This document shows, piece after piece, positions 53,707 to 63,985 of a stretch of 64,000 nt of DNA. Position 1 is the stretch's first letter. Every line of letters starts with the position of its first letter. The notes under the pieces were generated by a model that had not been told where the DNA came from, did not search any database, and saw nothing but the letters and a program-made list of their open reading frames with translations. The translations under genes and the position numbers were made by a program. This DNA comes from Cyanophora paradoxa. Taxonomy: Eukaryota; Glaucocystophyceae; Cyanophorales; Cyanophoraceae. The stretch is taken from positions 1-64,000 of the forward strand of contig QPMI01000298.1 of the NCBI GenBank assembly GCA_004431415.1, written 5' to 3'.

Positions 53707-54966
53707 ATGGGCTCCAGCTGCAGTGCGCCGCAGGAGTCGTACTTCAGTGACCGCTGGGTGCTCGTGACGGGCGCGAGCCGAGGCCTGGGTCGCGCCCTCG
53801 CCGTCGAGCTGGCCCGCCGTGGCGCGCACCTCGCTCTCTGGGCGCGCTCGGTGCCGGAGTTGCAGGAGGCGGCGCGGGAGGTGCAGGCGGCGGCGCCGGG
53901 GTCGCACTGCGTCGTGCAGCAGGTCGACGTCGCGGTCCGCGATGAGGTGCGCGCGAGGCGAAGCCGCTGCTGCACCTCGCGCTCGCGGCCGACAATCGAC
54001 GCGCGCGGGCAGGTGTACCGCGCGGCGGAGAGGCTGCAGCGGGCGGTGCGTGAGCGCGGTGGCGAGCGAGTGGAGATCGTCTTCTCCAACGCCGGCGTGG
54101 TCAGCGGGCGGCCCTTCCTCGAGACCCCCGACGAGGCCATCACCAGGTGCGCTGGCGCGCCGAGCCGCGAGGCGCCCGCCCTGCCGGCCAGCGAGCGAGC
54201 GCCGGGGCCTCGCGCAGGACGTTTGCGGTGAACGCGTTGGGGAACGTGTGGCTGGCGAAGGCGTTCCTGCCGGCGTGGCGGGAGGCCGGGGAGGGCCACC
54301 TGGTGACGGTCTCGTCGGCGGCGGGGCTCGTGGGGGTGGCCGGCCTCGCGGACTACTGCGCCTCGAAGGCGGCGGCGCTGGCCTTCAACGACGCGCTGCG
54401 GATGGAGCTCGCGGGGGCCGGCCTCCCCGGCGTGCGCGTCACCTCCGTCTGCCCCTTCTTCATCCGCACGGCCCTCTTCGCCGGCGTCGAGCAGCGCAAC
54501 CCGCTCCTCCCCGTCCTCTCCGTCGACGAGGCGCGTCGCCCCGCCCAACCCCTACCCCCCCGCCCCTCTGAGGAGGGGGCGGGGGCAGGTGGTGGAGGGG
54601 ACGCTGGGGGCGCTGGAGGAGGACCCGGGGGCGAGGACGGTGGCGATGCCGTGGGCGGTGAAGACGGCGCCCCTCTTCGCCCTCCTCGACCTCCTCCGCC
54701 TCCCGCGCCTCCACGCCCTCGCCTACGACTTCCTCGCCGTCGGCCACTACATGAAGGGCTTCCACGGCCGCTCCCTCCTCGCCGACACCCCGCCCCCTCC
54801 CGCCCCCGCCGCCCCCGCCCCCACCGGCGGCTTCGGGGCGCGCAAGCCCTCGGCGGGGGCCCCGCGGCGGCGCCCCTCGGGGGTGCGGCGCGTCTCCCTG
54901 GGCCCCGGGGCCCCCGGCTCCGGCGCCCGCACCGCCAGCCGCGCCCCTGCCCTCCTCGCCTGCTAG
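53707..54966 (+). CDS. Short-chain dehydrogenase/reductase, SDR16C/RDH10-like
   Basis: NAD(P)-dependent oxidoreductase. ATG 53707, then RWVLVTGASRGLGRALAVEL with the TGxxxGxG cofactor loop. VQQVDVAVRDE, VEIVFSNAGVVSGRPFLETP (NAG motif), TFAVNALGNVWLAKAFLPAW, GHLVTVSSAAGLVGVAGLAD (catalytic Ser) and YCASKAAALAFNDALRMELA (catalytic Tyr-x-x-x-Lys) follow, then VRVTSVCPFFIRTALFAGVE. After an intron: VVEGTLGALEEDPGARTVAM and LHALAYDFLAVGHYMKGFHG. The spacing, the FLP.W and the PFFIRTALFAGV end fit the SDR16C group (retinol dehydrogenase 10, 17-beta-HSD11), which is membrane or lipid-droplet associated. A Pro/Arg-rich tail ends ALLAC, TAG 54964-54966. Its ATG is 307 bp from the divergent AT-hook gene. 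Substrate cannot be assigned; a sterol or fatty-aldehyde substrate is possible. Confidence 0.8.
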
Positions 54967-55118
54967 CCCCTCGCCTCCCCCGCCCCCCGCCCCTCCCCCT
55001 CGCCCTCCAGCTCCCCGCCCCCCTGTTCATGTGGACCGTAGCGCTACTTCAAAAACACTGCATGGAAAGGAAGGGGAGGAGAAAGGAAAGTGGGCGGGGG
55101 CGGGGCTAGGGGGCGGGG

Positions 55119-58100
55119 CTAGGGGGCGCCGAGCTGCTGCTTGAGAGCGGCGAGCTCCTTGCGGAGGCCCTCGACGTGCCCCTCCAGGTTCATCTTCTGC
55201 ATCAGCGTCTCCTGCGCCCCGCCCCCGTCAGCTCGAGGCCCCGCCGGCCCGCTCGGGGCCGGGGGCGGGCCTGCAGGAGGAGCTCCATCTTGCGGTGGGC
55301 CTGCTCCTGCACCGACTCGGCGCCCTTGCGGCCGAAGAGGCCGGGGCCCTTGCCCGAGTTCTTCCCCGCCGCCTTGCCCATGGCGGCCTGCGGGGCGAGG
55401 TCGCCGATCTGGAGGCCCGTCTCCTCCGCCCGCTCCATGTACATCCGGATGATCGCGTCCTTCTTCTCCATCTGGCCCCGCCCCACCCCTCAGCGCCCCC
55501 AGCGCCACGCCCCGCGCCGCCCCGCGCGCCTGGCTCTGCAGCACGCTGAGCTGCGTCCGCATCGAGTCGTTCTCCACCGTCAGCTTCGCCCTGCGCGCGG
55601 GGGACGGGCGTCGGGGGCGCGAGTCGGGGGGCGGGGGCAGCGGGGCGGACATCTTGCCGGCCATCTCCTCGCGCACGCCCGGCTTCATCGCCTGCCGCCC
55701 CCCGTCAGCGGCCCGGGGCGCGGGGCGGGGCGCGGGGTCGGGGCGGGGCGCACGGGGCCCTGTGGGGTGGATGGGGCGGCGCGGGGCGGCCGCTCCTCCT
55801 CCACGGAGCGCCGCGGCGAGTCCCGCCCCGGGGCCCCCGCCCCGGGCCCCACCGGCCCCGAGCCCGAGCGGTGCACCCCGCCCCCGCTCCCCGCCGACGC
55901 CACCGCCCCCCGCTGCCCCTCGCCTCCCGCTCCCGCGCCAGCTCCCGCTGCATCTCCTTCAGCTGCCCGCCCCGCCGTCAGCGCGCCTCCTTCTGCCGGC
56001 GGCTGCGGGGAGGAGCGGGCGGGGGCGGGGCGGGGCGGACCCGCTGGGCGGCCTGGCGCTCCTTGGCGCGGGCGGCGGTCTCGGCCTCCTCGAGGCGCTC
56101 CTCGAGGCCGTGCCGCGCCGCCTCCGCCGCCTCCAGCGCCCCCGCGCCGCCCCCAGCTCCCCCTCCAGCTCCCCCGCCCGCCGCTCCGCCTCCACACGCC
56201 CCCGCTCTCCTCCCGCAGCCGGCCCTCCAGCGCCTCCCCGGCCGCGCGCGCCGCCGCCAGCTCCGCCCCGCGCGCCGCGAGCGCCTCTCGGGCCTGCGCC
56301 AGCTCGCCCCCGAGGGAGGCGGTGCGGGCCTCCAGCTCCGCCCCGCGCTTCCGCGCCGCCGCGAGCTCGCTCGTCCGCTGCACCAGCTCCTGCGAAGCGC
56401 TCAGCGGGGGCGGGTGGGGCGGGAGGGGCGAGGGCGGGGCGGGCGGACGGCGTCGCGTTTGGCGAGGGAGGAGCGGGTGGCGGCGAGCTCCGAGGCGAGC
56501 TGGCTCGCCTGCTCCCCCAGCGACCCCGTCTGCACCCCGCCCGAGGCTCAGCGACGACGTGAGCGGGGAGGGGGCGGGGCGGACGCGGCGGCGGAGGTCG
56601 GCGATGGTGGTGTCGGCGTCGGCGGCGCGCTGGCGGCCGAGCTCGGCCTCGACGCGCGCGGCGGCGAGGTCGCCCTCGAGACCGCGCAGCACGCGCCCCG
56701 CCTCCTCCAGCTGCCGGCCCCGCTCCGCCGCCTCCGCCCCCGCCGCGTTCATCCGCGCCCGCGCCCCCTGCGCCGCCCGTGAGCGCCCCGCGGGGGCCAG
56801 CGGGGCGGGGCGCACGGAGAGGTCGGCCTCCAGGCGGCGGGCGGCGTCGGCGGCGGCGTCGCGCTCCCGCTCGAGGGCGGCGAGGCGGGCGGCCTGCTCG
56901 GCGCCCGTGGCGCGCAGCTTCTCCCGCCCCGCCCGCTCGAGCTCCGTGGAGCGCTCGAGGCGGCCCACCTCGTCCCGCAGCCGCGCCACCTCCCCCTGCC
57001 CCGCCCATGTCGGCCCCCGCCCCCGCGCCCCCGGCCCCCACCGAGCTCGACGGCGTCGGCGCACCTCGAGGGCGGCGGCCGCCTGGCGCACGCTCTCCGC
57101 AACGGCCTGCTGGGCCGAGGCCTCGGCGCGCGCCCGCCCGGCGTCCCGCTGCGCCTCCTCGCACCGCTCGTCCGCCGCCCGCAGCTCGCCCTGCGGCGGC
57201 GTCACGGTCGGCATCGGCCGGGCGCGGAGGGGCGGGTGGGGCAGCGGGGGCGGGGCGGTGCCTGGAGGGCGCCGAGGCGCTGGGAGGAGGAGCGGAGGTC
57301 GCCCTCGAGCTCGCGCACGCGGCCGCGCAGGTCCTCCGCCTCCGCCCGCGCCGCCGCCAGCTCGCCCCGCAGCCGCGCAGCCTCGCCCCGGCATGCTGGC
57401 CCTCCCCGCGCGCCCGCCCCAGCGCCGCCGCCAGCTCCCCCGCGCGCTCTCCGCCCGCGCCGCCTCCGCCCGCAGCGCCGCCGACGCCGCCAGCGCCTCC
57501 CGCAGCGCCTCCTCGAGCCGCCGCCGCGCCGCCGCCCACTCGGCCTGCCCCCGCTCCAGCGCGCCCCGCGCCGCCTCCGCCTCCGCGCGCGCCGCGGCGG
57601 CGGCAGGGCCGGCGGCGGCGAGGCCGGCCTCCGCGTCGGCGGCGCGGCCGCGGAGGGCCTCGCACTCGCGGGCGAGGCCCTCGGCGCGCCCCGCGAAGTA
57701 CTCCCGCGCCCGCTCCGCCTCCCGCAGCCGCCCGGCCGCCAGCTGCGCCTCCCGCCGCGCCCCCGCCGCCTCCCTAACCGCCCCTCCGCCTCCTGCCTCC
57801 GCGTCAGGCGGCCGGCGGTTACCAGGGCGAACGCGAGCGGCGGCGCACGGCGCGGCGGGCGGCAAGGGCCTGCTCCAGCTCAGCGCGCTCGGAGGCGGTG
57901 CGGCGGGCGGCGGCGGCGGCGCGGTCCCGCTCGGCGGAGGCTGCAGCGAAGGCCGCAACGAGCTCTGCCTGCGCCCGCTCCCACTTGGCCCGCCACTCCG
58001 TGACCTCCCGCTCGACGCCCGCAGCAGACCCCGCCGCGCCCCTCGCCGCAGCCAGCCCCTGCGTTCAATAACCGTAAGCAAACCGCCAGTGATCTACAGA

Positions 58101-61100
58101 ATACAAGAAGAGCGAGACCTGTTCGAGTTTGGAGACCTGCGCGCGAGTGCCCTCCAACTCGGCCTCCAAGCGAGCCGCGCGCTCCGAGAGGGCGGCCCGC
58201 TCGGCCTGCGCCGCCGCCAACTGCGCCGCGAGGCCCGACGCCTGCGCCTCCGCCGCGCCCGCCGACGCCGCCGCCGCCTCGGCCGACGCGGCGCGCGCCT
58301 CCAGCGCCGCCTTCTCGCCCTCCAGCGCCTGGACCGCGCCCCGCGCCGCCTCCAGCTCCGCCGCAAGCTCCGCCGCCCGCGACGCCGCCTCGCCGCCCGA
58401 CGCCGCCGCCGCCGCCGCCGCCGCCTCCAGGGCCGCCACCCGGGACGAGAGCGCCTGCTTCTCCTCCTCGAGGGCCCGCGCCGCCGCCTGCGCCTCGCCG
58501 GCGGCCGCCTCGAGCGCCTCGACGCGCGCGGCGAGCGCCGCCTTCTCCTCCTCGAGGGCCGCCCGCTCCTGCGCCGCCTCCATCTCGGCCGAGAGGTCCA
58601 CGCCCCGCGACGCCGTCGTCGTCGCCGCCGCCGCCTCCGCCTCCAGGGCGCTCGCGCGCGCCTGCGCCGCCTCCGCCTCCTCCATCGCCGCCTCCAGCGC
58701 CGCCCGCAGCTCCGCCACCGCCGCCGCGCCCCGCTCGTGCCGCCGCAGCGCCTCGTCCGCCTCCTGCCGCTGCTCCGCCCGCGCCGCCGCGAGCTCCGCC
58801 GCCAGCGACTCGGCCCGCGCCCGCGCCGCCGCCAGCTCCGCCTCCCGCTCCGCCAGCGCCGCCCGGCTCGTCGCAGCCGACGTCTGCAGCGCCGCCACCA
58901 CAGCGTCCGTCTCGTCGCTGCCCAGGCCCGACGCCGCCGCCGACGCCGCCGCCGACGCCGCCGCCGCCGTCGCTGCGGCCAGCTGCGACTCCAGCTCCGC
59001 GACGCGCGCCTCCGAGCGAGCCGCGCGCTCCGAGAGGGCGGCCCGCTCGGCCTGCGCCGCCGCCAACTGCGCCGCGAGGCCCGACGCCTGCGCCTCCGCC
59101 GCGCCCGCCGACGCCGCCGCCGCCTCGGCCGACGCGGCGCGCGCCTCCAGCGCCGCCTTCTCGCCCTCCAGCGCCTGGACCGCGCCCCGCGCCGCCTCCA
59201 GCTCCGCCGCAAGCTCCGCCGCCCGCGACGCCGCCTCGCCGCCCGACGCCGCCGCCGCCGCCGCCGCCGCCTCCAGGGCCGCCACCCGGGACGAGAGCGC
59301 CTGCTTCTCCTCCTCGAGGGCCCGCGCCGCCGCCTGCGCCTCGCCGGCGGCCGCCTCGAGCGCCTCGACGCGCGCGGCGAGCGCCGCCTTCTCCTCCTCG
59401 AGGGCCGCCCGCTCCTGCGCCGCCTCCATCTCGGCCGAGAGGTCCACGCCCCGCGACGCCGTCGTCGTCGCCGCCGCCGCCTCCGCCTCCAGGGCGCTCG
59501 CGCGCGCCTGCGCCGCCTCCGCCTCCTCCAGCGCCGCCTCCAGCGCCGCCCGCAGCTCCGCCGCCGCCGCCGCGCCCCGCTCGTGCCGCCGCAGCGCCTC
59601 GTCCGCCTCCTGCCGCTGCTCCGCCCGCGCCGCCGCGAGCTCCGCCGCCAGCGACTCGGCCCGCGCCCGCGCCGCCGCCAGCTCCGCCTCCCGCTCCGCC
59701 AGCGCCGCCCGGCTCGTCGCAGCCGACGTCTGCAGCGCCGCCACCACAGCGTCCGTCTCGTCGCTGCCCAGGCCCGACGCCGCCGCCGACGCCGCCGCCG
59801 ACGCCGCCGCCGCCGTCGCTGCGGCCAGCTGCGACTCCAGCTCCGCGACGCGCGCCTCCGAGCGAGCCGCGCGCTCCGAGAGGGCGGCCCGCTCGGCCTG
59901 CGCCGCCGCCAACTGCGCCGCGAGGCCCGACGCCTGCGCCTCCGCCGCGCCCGCCGACGCCGCCGCCGCCTCGGCCGACGCGGCGCGCGCCTCCAGCGCC
60001 GCCTTCTCGCCCTCCAGCGCCTGGACCGCGCCCCGCGCCGCCTCCAGCTCCGCCGCAAGCTCCGCCGCCCGCGACGCCGCCTCGCCGCCCGACGCCGCCG
60101 CCGCCGCCGCCGCCGCCTCCAGGGCCGCCACCCGGGACGAGAGCGCCTGCTTCTCCTCCTCGAGGGCCCGCGCCGCCGCCTGCGCCTCGCCGGCGGCCGC
60201 CTCGAGCGCCTCGACGCGCGCGGCGAGCGCCGCCTTCTCCTCCTCGAGGGCCGCCCGCTCCTGCGCCGCCTCCATCTCGGCCGAGAGGTCCACGCCCCGC
60301 GACGCCGTCGTCGTCGCCGCCGCCGCCTCCGCCTCCAGGGCGCTCGCGCGCGCCTGCGCCGCCTCCGCCTCCTCCAGCGCCGCCTCCAGCGCCGCCCGCA
60401 GCTCCGCCGCCGCCGCCGCGCCCCGCTCGTGCCGCCGCAGCGCCTCGTCCGCCTCCTGCCGCTGCTCCGCCCGCGCCGCCGCGAGCTCCGCCGCCAGCGA
60501 CTCGGCCCGCGCCCGCGCCGCCGCCAGCTCCGCCTCCCGCTCCGCCAGCGCCGCCCGGCTCGTCGCAGCCGACGTCTGCAGCGCCTCCACCACAGCGTCC
60601 GTCTCGTCGCTGCCCAGGCCCGACGCCGCCGCCGACGCCGCCGCCGACGCCGCCGCCGCCGTCGCTGCGGCCAGCTGCGACTCCAGCTCAGCAACCCGTT
60701 GGGTGAGTGCGGACTCATCGGCTGAAATGGAACGCGCTGCTGCAGACGCGGCCTCGAGCCTGGCGGCCATTTCGCTGAGGCGCGCCTCGAGCTCTTGCTT
60801 TTGCTGCGTAAGCTCCGCGCTGCGCGCTCGTTGCTCCGAGCACTCTCGCTCGAGCGCCCCCGAGGCCGCCTGGGCCTCCTGCAGGCGGGCCTCCATTCCG
60901 ACGACGCGACGCTCCGTCTCCCCTGCGGCAGCGGCGGCCGCCTGCTCCAGCGCGCGGATCCGGCTGGAGAGCTCGCCCTTCTCCTCCTCGAGGGCAGCGA
61001 CCGCCACTGAGAGGGCCTGCGCTCGCTCCGCGGCCTCCGCAGTCGCCTGCTTCGTGTCCCCGCCGCTGGAGCCGATCTTTCCGCGGAGCGACGCGGCGAG

Positions 61101-62011
61101 CTGCGTGATTGGCGCCCCGGCCTCGACACCCACGCCCGCCTCGGCGCACATCTCCTGCAACACTGCCGCCACAGCCGCCAGCTCCGACCCCGCCGCCTCC
61201 AGCGCCGCCCGCAGCTCCGCCGCCGCCGCCGCGCCCCGCTCGTGCCGCCGCAGCGCCTCGTCCGCCTCCTGCCGCTGCTCCGCCCGCGCCGCCGCGAGCT
61301 CCGCCGCCAGCGACTCGGCCCGCGCCCGCGCCGCCGCCAGCTCCGCCTCCCGCTCCGCCAGCGCCGCCGTGGTTGTCTTGTTGGACGTCTTCAGTGCCGC
61401 AATGACCGCCTCTGCGTCTCCCTCCGCGATCTGCGCGGAGTGAGCGAGTGCAGGGCCGGCCAGGCGCAGCTCTTCGCGCCTGTGCATGCGCTCGGTTCCC
61501 CGGAGAAGCTCGCTTCCCCTGCTCGTCCTTGTAGAGAAGCAGCTCGGCTCGCGCCTTATCGACCTCAGCCTGCATGCGCAGCCGCTGCAGCGCCGCATCA
61601 GCGAGCGCCACCCGTCGTGCAAGCGCGGCCGGGGACCAGCGCACCTCCTCTTCGAAGTACTCGCGCTGGATCTGCACGGTGCGCTGCGTCGCCTCGAGTT
61701 CCTCGCGCATCTGGTCCACTTCCGCCTCCAGGTTCTTCGCGCAGAGCACGTCCTTGTCCGATTTCGCTTTCGCCAGCTCCTCTGCGAGAGAATGAGCAAA
61801 GGGCCGCGAGCCGTATGCACGACAAGTGCACACTCGTCAGCTTTTCAATCTCATGCTTGCCCTTGGTGTTCTCGGATCGCAGCTTCTCGAGTTCTGCGGT
61901 ACGACCAGAGTCAGGCCTAGGGCCGCACAGGACGAGCGCACGCATTAGCACACCAGCGCGGGCGCTTTTTTCCTTCGTTTGAATGTCGAACGAGTGCTCC
62001 TTTAAGTGCAA
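55119..62011 (-). CDS. Giant Ala/Glu-rich coiled-coil protein with three 282-residue repeats
   Basis: One of the longest genes here, probably over 1,900 aa of almost continuous coiled coil. The 5' end is unclear: the first good exon (EAFLHLKEHSFDIQTKEK) begins after an acceptor near 62020. Next come ELEKLRSENTKGKHEIEKL, EELEATQRTVQIQREYFEEE and RLRMQAEVDKARAELLLYKD. A large uninterrupted exon (about 61440-58135) then holds one diverged and three nearly identical repeat units (for example ALEEEKAALAARVEALEAAA). It ends at an intron before GVEREVTEWRAKWERAQAEL. The 3' third (58050-55119) is many small exons of similar heptad sequence, then MYMERAEETGLQIGDLAPQA and ETLMQKMNLEGHVEGLRKEL, ending AALKQQLGAP, TAG. 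Coiled-coil architecture suggests a cytoskeletal, centrosomal or basal-body scaffold; that is inference. Confidence 0.7.
58169..60689 (-). repeat. Three tandem 846-bp units inside the coiled-coil gene
   Basis: Units 58169-59014, 59015-59860 and 59861-60689 (the last lacks ~17 bp). The period is exactly 846 bp, that is 282 codons, so the frame is kept. By eye only a handful of substitutions separate the copies, for example Met/Leu and Val/Ala changes near 58681-58720 in the first and a Glu for Ala change near 60586 in the third. Such identity in a GC-rich coding repeat points to very recent duplication or ongoing homogenisation. Confidence 0.95.
61194..61368 (-). repeat. 175-bp patch identical to the tandem units in a diverged fourth copy
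   Basis: Identical by eye to 60381-60555, while the homologous sequence on both sides is strongly diverged (EAVIAALKTSNKTTTAALAE against DAVVEALQTSAATSRAALAE on one side, AAGSELAAVAAVLQEMC on the other). Encodes EREAELAAARARAESLAAEL and the following stretch. Confidence 0.85.
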
Positions 62012-63108
62012 AAACGCCTCCTGCGCAGGACCACATCAGCGCGCGAGGACGAGCTGTTCGCGGCGGTGCCAGATGGCGCCGCAGTACGTCGAATGCCCTA
62101 TGATCGCTCTGCCGCAGCCGCGACCCGCTCGGACGGCCGCCCATCGCGTATGTCGAACCGCAGTCGATTCGCGTGATTCGCACGCAGCGCAGGCTCCGCG
62201 GACTTGCAGGCTCTGCCTATCGTTGCATTGCGCACCTGCAGTTTCGTGAACTCGCTCAGTCCGATGGCGGGTGCAGCCATCGTTCATGCGCCGCTCGTCC
62301 ACGCGATCCGGCTCCCACGGGCTTCAAACCCGTAGCTACGTCCACAGGAGCGGGATCCGAGCGCCGCCGTCGTCGCCAGAGCCCGGCCTTGTCGCACGAC
62401 GCGGGGTACGATGGCTTCGAAAATTTGATCCGACCTAGCTATAGGCCTAGGCCTCGAACTTCGGAATTCGAAAGCGCTAGCGCGTATAGCGACGTCGACA
62501 TATGCATGTACACGATCAGATTCAGATCTACAGCTTCAGATGATCACGACCGACGTCGACGTCGACGTCGCGCCGGCGCCGCCACCGACGTCGACATCCC
62601 AAATTGATCATGAGTCCGCGCGCGCTCGCCTCCCAGAGTCCCAAAATCGCGCCATTGCCAGGCATCGATGTCGCTAGCGCTAGATGATGAGCCTAGATCA
62701 TATAGAGGGGTTCCGGCGGCGGCGGTGCGAAAAACCTCCTAGGCCTGGTCCCGGGGCGCCGCCACTGTCACCCATATGCATGGCCAGCCGGCGCCCTGCG
62801 TACGCATACGTCGAGCTCGAACTGACAAACGCGGTCATGGATATCCGAAGCGTGGCCGCCGGGCGGAGGGGAGCGAGCGCGGAAGCCGGGCGCGCGCGGG
62901 CACGAGGCAACGACCCAAAGGCAGCAGCGCCACCAGAGCGGGCCTCCTCCGAAGCGCTCCAGGGCCCGTGCAACCAAGCGCTAGCCGTGGCTGACGGCCG
63001 GGACAGCACCTGCACACGACTAGTCACTGTGAGAACACGTACATGCGCACGCGGGGAGCTGGGCATCTGAACTACCTCCGGGAGGGCAGTGGGACGCTGA
63101 GGCTTGAC
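62012..63108. other. 1.1-kb region with no supported gene
   Basis: May contain upstream exons of the coiled-coil gene on minus (62020-62200). The rest is palindrome-rich (GACGTCGACGTCGACGTCG near 62552-62572, AGCTATAGGCCTAGGCCTCG near 62438-62457). A tRNA-like arm at 62316-62336 is discussed under rejected items. Confidence 0.35.
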
Positions 63109-63352
63109 ATGGAGACGCCAGGTCAGTGCCCGATCTCGCTGTTTTTGGGGTACGTCGTACGGGGGAGGGGTACCCACACAAAAGACATGTCGAAGGGTTA
63201 GCGATCCCGGCCCATCGCCTGCCGATCTGGGCGATCTGATGCGACCGCAGGCAAGCCGAGCGGTATGTGCAAGCTTCGTGTCCACCGCCGCAATGAGCGG
63301 TGGGCGGACAAGCAGTACAACAAGGCCCACCTGGGCACCGATGCGTGGCACC
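63109..63352 (+). pseudogene. RPS23: Ribosomal protein uS12/RPS23, 5' part only
   Basis: Small-subunit ribosomal protein, truncated. Exon 1 (63109-63121) encodes METP plus one base; an intron with a consensus GTCAGT donor (63122-63250) joins it to GKPSGMCKLRVHRRNERWAD and KQYNKAHLGT. This matches the first ~35 residues of eukaryotic RPS23 (MGK.RG....RKL..HRR.QRW.DK.Y.K.HLG). The essential remainder (the FGGSSHAKGIVLEK-type segment, the PNSAIRKC loop and the C-terminus) is nowhere in the next 650 bases. After HLGT the sequence reads DAWHRAPVHF and runs into the opposite-strand ligase remnant. Either a broken copy, a 5' fragment at a rearrangement point, or an assembly join. The intact-looking intron means it is not a processed retrocopy. 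Confidence 0.7.
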
Positions 63353-63427
63353 GTGCACCGGTGCACTTCACTGCACACGCGGCAGTGAGCGCCGGAAGCT
63401 GGAATGCGGGGGGAAGGGGGCCGGCCG

Positions 63428-63985
63428 CACTCTTGTCCTTGGGGAGGATGTAGAAGGCGGCGTCCGCTGCCCGGCGGCTGCTCGATGTGGTGGCGGGCGG
63501 GGCGGGAGGCGGGGCCGGCAGGCGGGTGCGCCGCCCGTGTAGGGCAGGCCGAAGGCCTCGAGGGCGCGGATCACCTCGACGCCGGCCCGGTACTGCCGCC
63601 CCAGGCCCGGGGGCGGGGACGGGGGCGGGGCGCCGGGGCCGCGCACCTCGTCGAAGGCACCGTCTCAGAGGTTGATGTACATGTCGTACCCCGCCCGCGC
63701 CGCCGCCAGCACGTCCGCCACTGCCGCTGCCCCGAATTCACCCTGCTGCCCGCAGCCCCCCGCGCGCGCCGGCCGTGAAACTTTAACGCGCATGCCGCCC
63801 TCTTCCGCGTCCTATGAGGTGCCGCAGAGGTTGCCGGGGTTGCAGTCGTAGTTGTCCGCCTCCTGCCCCCGGCCCAGCCCCCCGCGCGGGGAGGCGCCCG
63901 CGTCGGTCGCACGCCTCCGCGGGCGGGCCTCCGCAAGCTCCCACCTGTGCCCGCACTCCATGAGTTCGACTGACAAGCGCGGTCA
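63428..63985 (-). pseudogene. Degraded D-alanine-D-alanine-ligase-like ATP-grasp gene, N-terminal part
   Basis: Minus-strand exons read EADNYDCNPGNLCGTS, AVADVLAAARAGYDMYINL, a TGA, DGAFDE, then RAGVEVIRALEAFGLPYTG and ADAAFYILPKDK. The pattern 'iNL.DG....aG.evi..Le..glPytGa...fy...K' is that of the N-terminal half of Ddl-like ATP-grasp ligases. It appears broken. There is an in-frame TAG after LCGTS with no usable donor, an in-frame TGA (63665-63667) where a Cys would fit, and no ATP-grasp core exons to the left, where the RPS23 fragment begins instead. The 5' end may lie beyond base 64000. Family call is moderate; decay is inferred. Confidence 0.45.

Noticed and set aside
55176-60725. An open plus-strand frame of 1,849 codons antisense to the coiled-coil gene
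   Set aside because: It arises because GC-rich, Ala/Glu/Arg-codon DNA has almost no stop triplets on either strand. Its translation is Arg/Leu/Pro low complexity and ignores the intron signals seen on the minus strand.
62316-62336. A tRNA-Sec-like anticodon arm: ACGGG-CTTCAAA-CCCGT followed by AGCTACG
   Set aside because: The anticodon loop CTTCAAA (TCA anticodon) is strikingly similar to selenocysteine tRNA, but no T-arm GGTTCRA follows and no 9-bp acceptor stem closes around it, so a functional tRNA cannot be supported.
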